DNA of 14,499 bases from Treponema sp. GTDB taxonomy: Bacteria; Spirochaetota; Spirochaetia; Treponematales; Breznakiellaceae. The notes under the pieces are model-generated. The model did no database searches and had not been told where the DNA came from. It saw nothing but the letters and a program-made list of their open reading frames with translations. Every line of letters starts with the position of its first letter. Positions within the stretch are counted from its first letter, which is position 1. Below, piece by piece: positions 1-4,378 of the stretch. The translations under genes and the position numbers were made by a program. The stretch covers positions 1-14,499 of the forward strand of contig JAISZZ010000087.1 in NCBI GenBank assembly GCA_031284385.1, read 5' to 3'.

Positions 1-2
1 GT

Positions 3-131
3 CCGGCTGCCGATAAAAGCGCTGTGGAAAATCCGGCGCAAGAACCCGAAACCGGCCTTACCCGTGTTATAGACCTTAAATCCGCGATAAAAACTCTCTT
101 CACCTATTGTGCAAAACCGGCGCCGGTTTAA
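3..131 (+). CDS. C-terminal end of an unidentified protein (partial, cut by window start)
   Basis: Reading from base 3 there are 42 codons without a stop before TAA at 129-131. The peptide is rich in Pro, Ala and Glu at first and ends in an AIKTLFTYCAKPAPV tail. The other two + frames hit stops earlier. I do not recognise a family from this fragment, so no function is offered. The last codons and the stop lie inside a 16-base perfect palindrome (114-129). The reading could also be chance, since only 43 codons are visible. Confidence 0.35.
   Translation, partial: PAADKSAVENPAQEPETGLTRVIDLKSAIKTLFTYCAKPAPV
114..129. terminator. 16-base perfect GC-rich palindrome at the end of the partial gene
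   Basis: AAACCGGC is followed directly by its reverse complement GCCGGTTT, overlapping the TAA stop of the partial gene. It could fold as a short hairpin that ends transcription, but no T run follows on either strand, so a classical intrinsic terminator is not shown. It may equally be a binding site or chance. Confidence 0.25.
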
Positions 132-255
132 CGCTTATTAAAATGTGTTAACTTTACCGGCATTCGCATTAAAATTATTGGAGGTGATCCACAAAGTACG
201 ATGACACCCAACGAAACTATGCCCTGCTATAAATCCTCCAGGGAACTGTAAAAAA

Positions 256-320
256 ATGAGCCTCCGCGCGGCAAGCCGCGCGGTATCTTGAGCGTTGTAT
301 TAGTTTGAACGGAGGCTCGT
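256..320. repeat. Nested palindromic repeat unit A
   Basis: The outer arms are ATGAGCCTCCG (256-266) and CGGAGGCTCGT (310-320), complementary over 11 positions with one G-T wobble. Directly inside the 5' arm lies a second hairpin, CGCGCGGC-AA-GCCGCGCG (265-282). The remaining loop contains GCGTTGTATTA, which recurs with one change in unit B. This modular build resembles REP-like or miniature mobile palindromes; that identity is inference. Confidence 0.55.
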
Positions 321-344
321 TCTGTAAGGAAATTTATAATACCG

Positions 345-418
345 TCTGGTTTAATACCAAATCTCTGTAGGCGTTGCATTACTTGAGCCGCCGCAGAGCG
401 GCGGGGTATTAAACCAGA
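345..418. repeat. Nested palindromic repeat unit B
   Basis: The outer arms TCTGGTTTAATACC (345-358) and GGTATTAAACCAGA (405-418) are perfect 14-bp reverse complements. Immediately before the 3' arm is an inner hairpin, CCGCCGC-AGA-GCGGCGG (388-404). The loop carries GCGTTGCATTA, nearly the same as in unit A and in the same direction. The outer arms of A and B differ in sequence, so what is shared is the architecture and the core motif. Confidence 0.6.
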
Positions 419-544
419 TATTGCAGAATAAAAAATGGCAAAATGCCGCTTTTTCGTCTGTCCCCTAATTCCAGCCCCCCGCCGCCCGTGCGGGCTTATG
501 CGGGTATTCCCCATTACCCTTCCAATTCACTGAATTTTATCCAC

Positions 545-578
545 TGATTACACGGATTATCACAGATTACGAGGATTT
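545..578. repeat. Degenerate short tandem GATTA repeat
   Basis: GATTA, GATTA, GATTA and GATTT occur with starts at about 546, 555, 565 and 574, a 9-10-base period, inside a stretch reading like ATCCACTGATTACACGG. Similar strings are common in intergenic repeats of several phyla, from memory. No function is assigned. Confidence 0.35.
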
Positions 579-717
579 GAGCGTGCTATTGCATTTTACG
601 GCGTGTGGTGTTAGCATATATCTATGAACACAAAAAATTTAGCGGCATCAAACGCCGGTACTACAGGCTGCTGTTTTTCCCGCGTATGCCCGAATTCCGC
701 ACCTAAAAATATGTCGT

Positions 718-730
718 CCCCCCCCCCCCC
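718..730. repeat. 13-base poly-C homopolymer (poly-G on the minus strand)
   Basis: An uninterrupted run of 13 C lies 184 bases before the start of the outer membrane protein gene at 915. Homopolymers of this length slip during replication. In Treponema pallidum, poly-G tracts near promoters of surface protein genes are known to vary in length and change expression. A similar role here is inference. Confidence 0.55.
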
Positions 731-914
731 ATCACCAGATAAAATTTTCATTCACCGGCCCAGCGGGTCGCATATTCTTTACACGACTGTTACACGGCAA
801 ATCATTTTTATCACGCGATAAAATCACACGAATTCAATATTCTCACGGGTTTAAGCGGTTGTCTGGAAATAAAAGTTTCCCCGCCGCAAACAATATATAT
901 TTTAGGAGAATTTT

Positions 915-1613
915 ATGGCAAAGAGGATAATCGTGGTCATCGGTTTGATATGGGTTGTGGCACCGGTTTTTTCGCAGGATTTCAGCGTGAGCGCGGGAGC
1001 GGGCGGGATTTTTACGATGGGGCTTGGCGGCGGGGTAAGTGGTGAAATGAATGTGTTTAGTCAAACACAGACACAAAACTATGAACAGACCGGTTTCGGC
1101 GGGTTTGCGTTCATCGACGCGACTTATGCCGAGGCGGGAGCGGCATTCGTTGGCGGTACGGCGATATATAAGATAGAAAGCGATGGTAGTGCTGCAGTGG
1201 AAATAGAGGGTAAATTCAGCGCGATTGATATTTTCCTGCTTGGAAAATACCCGTTTTTCATCAGCGACAGTTTTTCGCTGTTTCCGCTCGTTGGCATAGA
1301 CTATCAACTGTTTTTATCACAGACAGACACTTATGGTAGCGGTGAGTATCGCAATGCTGACGGCGAAGAAGCTCCCGGCAACCTCAGCGCCCTCTGGATT
1401 AAGGCGGGTGCCGGCGCGGATTTTCTGCTGACCGAAAGTTTCTTTGTCCGTTTTGAATTTCTGTACGGCATTCGTCTACAGAATAAAGCCGATGAAGACC
1501 TAAAGACACGGTTTGAGGCACAAAAATATGAGAATGTAAAATATGAGAATGTAAAAATAGAAATGGGGCATGGCCCTACTATAAAACTTGCCGCCGGTTA
1601 TAAATTCTTTTAA
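915..1613 (+). CDS. Exported, probably outer-membrane beta-barrel protein
   Basis: The 232-residue product begins with a signal peptide: a basic MAKR, then a hydrophobic stretch to about residue 18, with likely cleavage after VFS at residue 20. The mature part is rich in Gly, aromatic and alternating polar/apolar residues (many short GAGG-type turns and strands such as FLLGKYPFF and FFVRFEFLYGIRL) and ends in AAGYKFF. A terminal Phe preceded by alternating residues is typical of outer membrane barrels. AGGAG sits 7 bases before the ATG, which fixes the start. Residues 204-213 are two identical KYENV units encoded by a 15-bp tandem duplication. No specific family is recognised; spirochaetes carry many such small barrels. 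The gene is convergent with the feo operon, with 25 bases between stops. A 13-C tract lies upstream and might affect expression. Confidence 0.75.
   Translation: MAKRIIVVIGLIWVVAPVFSQDFSVSAGAGGIFTMGLGGGVSGEMNVFSQTQTQNYEQTGFGGFAFIDATYAEAGAAFVGGTAIYKIESDGSAAVEIEGKFSAIDIFLLGKYPFFISDSFSLFPLVGIDYQLFLSQTDTYGSGEYRNADGEEAPGNLSALWIKAGAGADFLLTESFFVRFEFLYGIRLQNKADEDLKTRFEAQKYENVKYENVKIEMGHGPTIKLAAGYKFF
1524..1553 (+). repeat. 15-bp tandem duplication inside the barrel gene
   Basis: AAATATGAGAATGTA occurs twice in a row (1524-1538 and 1539-1553), in frame, encoding KYENV-KYENV near the C-terminus of the barrel protein. Because the unit is a multiple of three, copy changes would alter a loop or spacer without breaking the frame. 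Confidence 0.85.
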
Positions 1614-1638
1614 GATTTTTTAACGCGGCAAACGTGAA

Positions 1639-1791
1639 TCATCCCTTGCGGTGCGGGCATTTGTCGCCGGCGTTACCGCCGCAGCCGCAGCACGAGCCGC
1701 CCTTGCGCCGCAAAGTTCTTACAACGCGTACAAGCAGCGCGGCGGCGGCCGCCGCGACTATCACAAGTACGATTACTGTTTGGTAATCCAT
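1639..1791 (-). CDS. FeoB-associated Cys-rich membrane protein (50 aa)
   Basis: This small gene starts at ATG 1791-1789, just 9 bases after the FeoB stop, with a strong GAGGGGG ribosome binding site that overlaps that stop. The product begins MDYQTVIVLVIV, followed by an Ala-rich hydrophobic segment, making one membrane helix over residues 5-22. A basic stretch (RVVRTLRRK) follows, then a Cys cluster SCCGCGG at residues 33-39 and a further KCPH near the end. Small proteins with one N-terminal helix and a CxxC-like Cys cluster directly after feoB are known as FeoB-associated Cys-rich membrane proteins and often stand in for FeoC. They may help Fe(II) handling by the FeoB channel, but the mechanism is not settled. 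The opposite strand and other frames here give only shadow readings. Position, size, helix and Cys pattern all agree. Confidence 0.88.
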   Translation of the reverse strand: MDYQTVIVLVIVAAAAAALLVRVVRTLRRKGGSCCGCGGNAGDKCPHRKG

Positions 1792-1800
1792 AATTCCCCC

Positions 1801-3990
1801 TCAAAGGCCGGCAAACGCGCCGAGCCGGAACACGATAAAAGCCGTTACCCAGCCGAGCAGCAACAGGAACAGCCACTCAAATCCCAGCCATTTCCAGCCC
1901 AACTCGGCCTTTATCACGGACAGCGCGGCGAAGCATGGGGGTATCAGCAGCATGAACAGCATAAACACGAAAGCGTTCAGCGGGCGCAGTCCCTCATCAG
2001 CGGTGAGCGCCTTTTGCAGGCCGGCGCTCTCTTCATCCTCCTCCATACCTACGCGGTACAGTATGCCCAGCGTGGAAACAACGACTTCCTTGGCGGCGAA
2101 GCCGGTTATCGCCGCGACAGACATCTTCCAGTTAAAACCGAGCGGGCTGAATACCGGCTCAATGAAGCGCCCCAAGCTGCCGGCTATGCTGTGTTCAAGA
2201 CGGGCATCCGCGCGGGCGGTCTCGATATAGGCGTCAATATCGGCGCCGGACGCGCCCGGATTTTCCGTGATGAGGGCGGACTTCAGCGTTTCAAGCTGAG
2301 TGGGGGAAAATTCGTAAACCGGATAGTTCGTTATCGCCCATATCAGTATCGCGCAGGCCAGAATAACAGTTCCCGCCTTCTTTATGTAACTGCATATTTT
2401 TTCCCAGACGTGCCAAAGAGCGCCGCCAAGTGTCGGGGCGCGGTAGGGCGGGAGTTCCATCACGAGCGGGGTGGGGTCGCCCTTCAACACGGTGGCTTTT
2501 AACAGAGCGGAGCAGGCGAGCGACATTACAACGCCGCAGGCGTACACCAGCATCACGACATTCGCGGCGTTTTGGGGAAAGAAGGCCGCCGATAGCAACA
2601 GGTATATCGGGAGTTTCGCGCCGCAGCTCATCATCGGGGTAACGAGGACTGTAACGATGCGGTCCCGCGTGCTTTTCAATGTGCGCGAGGACATCACGGC
2701 GGGAACGGAGCAGCCGAAGCCCAGCATCAGCGGGAACACGGACTGGCCGTGCAGTCCGAAGCTGTGGAGCAGTTTGTCCGTAGCGAACGCGGCGCGGGAC
2801 ATATAACCCACATCCTCCAGTATCGAAAGAAAGAAAAAGAGCAGCACGATGAGGGGCACAAAGCTGAAAACGCCGCCCACGCCGGCGATAATGCCGTCAA
2901 CAAGGAGGGAGCGCAGCGGCCCCGCCTCCATGCGGCCGTTCAAGAAATCACTCAAAAAGCCAAAAAACGATTCGAGCCACCCCTGCGGGTACGCGCCTAT
3001 CGTGAAGGTAAGCTGAAACACGCCCCAAAGTATCACGATGAATATGGGGAGGGCAAGGAAGCGGTTCATTATCACCCTGTCCACCGCCTCGGTCAGCGAA
3101 AAGTTCGGCTGTTGAACCACTTCTACGGCCTCTTTCACCGCGCCGTGTATGTAGCCGTAGCGCTGTTCCGATATGACGATTTCCGCGTCTTTGCCGAAGT
3201 GCTTTTCTATCCACGCGACGCCGTCCTTCGCAAGCGTTTGAATCGCGCCGCTGTTTGTGTTACCGGCAAGGCGCGACACGGCGTCTGTGTCCTTTTCCAG
3301 CAGTTTGGCGGCAAGAAAACGCGCTTCCGCCCTCTTATTCCGCTCCGTTAAGCGACTGTCCGCCGCCTCCTCAGCCTGTTTCCGCCCGCTTACAATCAAA
3401 GTTTCGATTTTTTGCAGCCAATCCTCTATTTCCGCGCCGTAACTGAGCGTGCGCTCATCCTTTTGCGCGTAGGATGGCGCTCCGTCCTCTGATTTCCGGC
3501 AAGTTTCGTCAATTTTATCGAGCAAACTGTCGATACCCTGCCCCTTGTTGGCCGTGATTTTGGCAAGCATTATGCCAAGCGTGGCGGAAAGCTGCTTGTC
3601 GTCTATGCGGATGCCCCGCGCCTCAGCTTCGTCCGACATATTGAGAGCGCCCACAACGGGTATTCCAAGTTCCTGCATCTGAAGGCATAGGTAGAGGTTG
3701 CGCTCCAGATTGGTTGAATCCAGCACGTCCACTATCAGATCGGGCTTCTCGTCCAGAATAAAATCCCGCGTAACGACTTCGTCCTGTGAGTACGCGGTCA
3801 GGCTGTATATGCCCGGCAAGTCTATGAAGTGGTATGTGCGCTCTCCCCGCGTCCGCGCCCCTTCCCGCTTCTCCACGGTAACGCCGGGATAGTTGCCAAC
3901 CTGATGATGAGCACCCGTCAGCGCGTTAAACAGCGTGGTTTTCCCTGAATTCGGATTGCCTGCCAGCGCTATTCGCAATGTTCCCTTCAT
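1801..3990 (-). CDS. feoB: Ferrous iron transport protein B (GTP-gated Fe(II) permease)
   Basis: FeoB imports Fe(II) across the inner membrane, controlled by an N-terminal G domain. With the start at 3990 the protein has 729 residues, usual for the family. G domain motifs are present: GNPNSGKTT (11-19), the switch Thr in YPGVT (38), DLPG (57-60) and NMSD (117-120). A helical linker follows to about residue 300, then the membrane part with the two Gate/FeoB core repeats. It carries the conserved GFGCSVPA (about 425-432) and PMMSCGAKLPIY (about 452-463), whose Cys residues are implicated in metal passage. An upstream ATG at 3996 forms an ATGA overlap with the feoA stop. However, AGGA at 3997-4000 touches that ATG directly and is spaced 6 bases from the ATG at 3990, so I prefer 3990. 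It is cotranscribed with feoA upstream and the Cys-rich peptide downstream. Confidence 0.96.
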   Translation of the reverse strand: MKGTLRIALAGNPNSGKTTLFNALTGAHHQVGNYPGVTVEKREGARTRGERTYHFIDLPGIYSLTAYSQDEVVTRDFILDEKPDLIVDVLDSTNLERNLYLCLQMQELGIPVVGALNMSDEAEARGIRIDDKQLSATLGIMLAKITANKGQGIDSLLDKIDETCRKSEDGAPSYAQKDERTLSYGAEIEDWLQKIETLIVSGRKQAEEAADSRLTERNKRAEARFLAAKLLEKDTDAVSRLAGNTNSGAIQTLAKDGVAWIEKHFGKDAEIVISEQRYGYIHGAVKEAVEVVQQPNFSLTEAVDRVIMNRFLALPIFIVILWGVFQLTFTIGAYPQGWLESFFGFLSDFLNGRMEAGPLRSLLVDGIIAGVGGVFSFVPLIVLLFFFLSILEDVGYMSRAAFATDKLLHSFGLHGQSVFPLMLGFGCSVPAVMSSRTLKSTRDRIVTVLVTPMMSCGAKLPIYLLLSAAFFPQNAANVVMLVYACGVVMSLACSALLKATVLKGDPTPLVMELPPYRAPTLGGALWHVWEKICSYIKKAGTVILACAILIWAITNYPVYEFSPTQLETLKSALITENPGASGADIDAYIETARADARLEHSIAGSLGRFIEPVFSPLGFNWKMSVAAITGFAAKEVVVSTLGILYRVGMEEDEESAGLQKALTADEGLRPLNAFVFMLFMLLIPPCFAALSVIKAELGWKWLGFEWLFLLLLGWVTAFIVFRLGAFAGL

Positions 3991-3992
3991 AT

Positions 3993-4238
3993 TCATTCCT
4001 GTTTTGCCTGTTGCCCTAGCGCCTCGACTTCTATCCCCGATGCCTCAAAGCGCCGTATAAGCACGTCGTAACCCAGAATTCGTATTTGCAGCGGGCCGTG
4101 AAAAAAGCCCTGCCTTACGATCGCCCCCTCCGCTCCCTCCGTAAATCCCATATCAGCAAGCCGCTTACCCACTTCCTTACTCAGATTTACCTGTTTCACC
4201 TTAAAAGACGCACCCGCCGGCGCATCGGACAATAACAT
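3993..4238 (-). CDS. feoA: Ferrous iron transport protein A (SH3-like FeoA)
   Basis: The 81-residue product is a single FeoA domain: a short beta-barrel of SH3 type that binds FeoB in the cytoplasm and supports Fe(II) uptake. Family signs are the start MLLSDAPAGASFKVKQV, the central KRLADMGFTEGAEGAIVR segment (the LxxMGxxxG pattern) and the final LGYDVLIRRFEASGIEVE. A GGGAG ribosome binding site lies 7 bases before the ATG at 4238. The gene is first in the feo operon; its TGA stop overlaps the alternative feoB ATG at 3996 and ends 2 bases before the preferred one. A well-formed promoter and a palindrome lie just upstream. Confidence 0.95.
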   Translation of the reverse strand: MLLSDAPAGASFKVKQVNLSKEVGKRLADMGFTEGAEGAIVRQGFFHGPLQIRILGYDVLIRRFEASGIEVEALGQQAKQE

Positions 4239-4250
4239 TTCTTTTCTCCC

Positions 4251-4270
4251 TACTTGTTATGACCAAGTAA
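4251..4270. promoter_or_regulatory. Palindromic candidate operator of the feo operon
   Basis: TACTTG (4251-4256), 7 spacer bases and CAAGTA (4264-4269) form a perfect 6-bp inverted repeat. Read on the minus strand it is TTACTTG..CAAGTA and covers the predicted start of transcription, between the -10 box and the feoA ribosome binding site. A repressor bound here would block feo transcription. The site does not look like the usual Fur box; a DtxR/MntR-like or MarR-like regulator is possible, but no regulator gene is in the window. Confidence 0.5.
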
Positions 4271-4274
4271 CATT

Positions 4275-4303
4275 AATATACCCCCAGTCCGCCGCTTATT
4301 CAA
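4275..4303 (-). promoter_or_regulatory. Sigma-70-type promoter of feoA-feoB
   Basis: On the minus strand the -35 box TTGAAT (4303-4298) and the -10 box TATATT (4280-4275, 5 of 6 matches to consensus) are separated by exactly 17 bases. The predicted start of transcription is near 4268, about 30 bases before the feoA ATG. Confidence 0.65.
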
Positions 4304-4307
4304 TCTA

Positions 4308-4339
4308 TTGACCTTTCGGCGCGGATTTTGGCGTAAAAT
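4308..4339 (+). promoter_or_regulatory. Weak candidate promoter for the spermidine-synthase-like gene
   Basis: TTGACC (4308-4313) and TAAAAT (4334-4339) match -35 and -10 boxes well individually but are 20 bases apart, which is long. The -35 box lies just beyond that of the feo promoter on the other strand, so the two would fire divergently from the same short region. Confidence 0.3.
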
Positions 4340-4378
4340 GTACTTCCAAGCGCCGCCGTATTGTGTTATGAATATATT

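Larger units (their letters stand above)
132..914. other. 783-base stretch without a convincing gene, rich in repeats
   Basis: Open frames here (227-514 minus, 624-821 plus) have no convincing ribosome binding site, and their peptides simply read through palindromes and a homopolymer, so I do not call them genes. The stretch holds two nested inverted repeats (256-320 and 345-418), four GATTA/GATTT motifs spaced 9-10 bases apart (545-578), a run of 13 C (718-730) and a 7-bp inverted repeat TTTTATC/GATAAAA around 813-816. It ends with the AGGAG ribosome binding site of the outer membrane protein gene. No clear promoter for that gene is visible. Confidence 0.6.

Noticed and set aside
180..190. 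Possible 16S rRNA 3' end fragment on the minus strand
   Set aside because: Only the 11 bases GGATCACCTCC match; the flanking sequence lacks the conserved 16S helix, so no rRNA gene is present.
256..418. Integron attC site or CRISPR array
   Set aside because: No RYYYAAC...GTTRRRY core pair flanks the palindromes, no integrase is visible, and there are no regularly spaced identical repeats with unique spacers.
227..514. 95-codon minus-strand open frame
   Set aside because: It runs through both nested palindromes, has no convincing ribosome binding site, and its peptide (PRRSAAAQ, IPRGLPRGG) reflects the hairpin arms. I treat it as a reading through repeats.
624..821. 65-codon plus-strand open frame
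   Set aside because: No ribosome binding site is visible, the peptide has low complexity where the 13-C tract is read as prolines, and no family is recognised.
843..1307. 154-codon minus-strand open frame
   Set aside because: It lies opposite the barrel protein gene, which has a signal peptide, a good ribosome binding site and a coherent composition; this frame has none of these.
1651..2502. 283-codon plus-strand open frame
   Set aside because: It is antisense to the feoB 3' half and the Cys-rich gene. The long open frame comes from GC-rich codon bias, and the peptide shows no domain.
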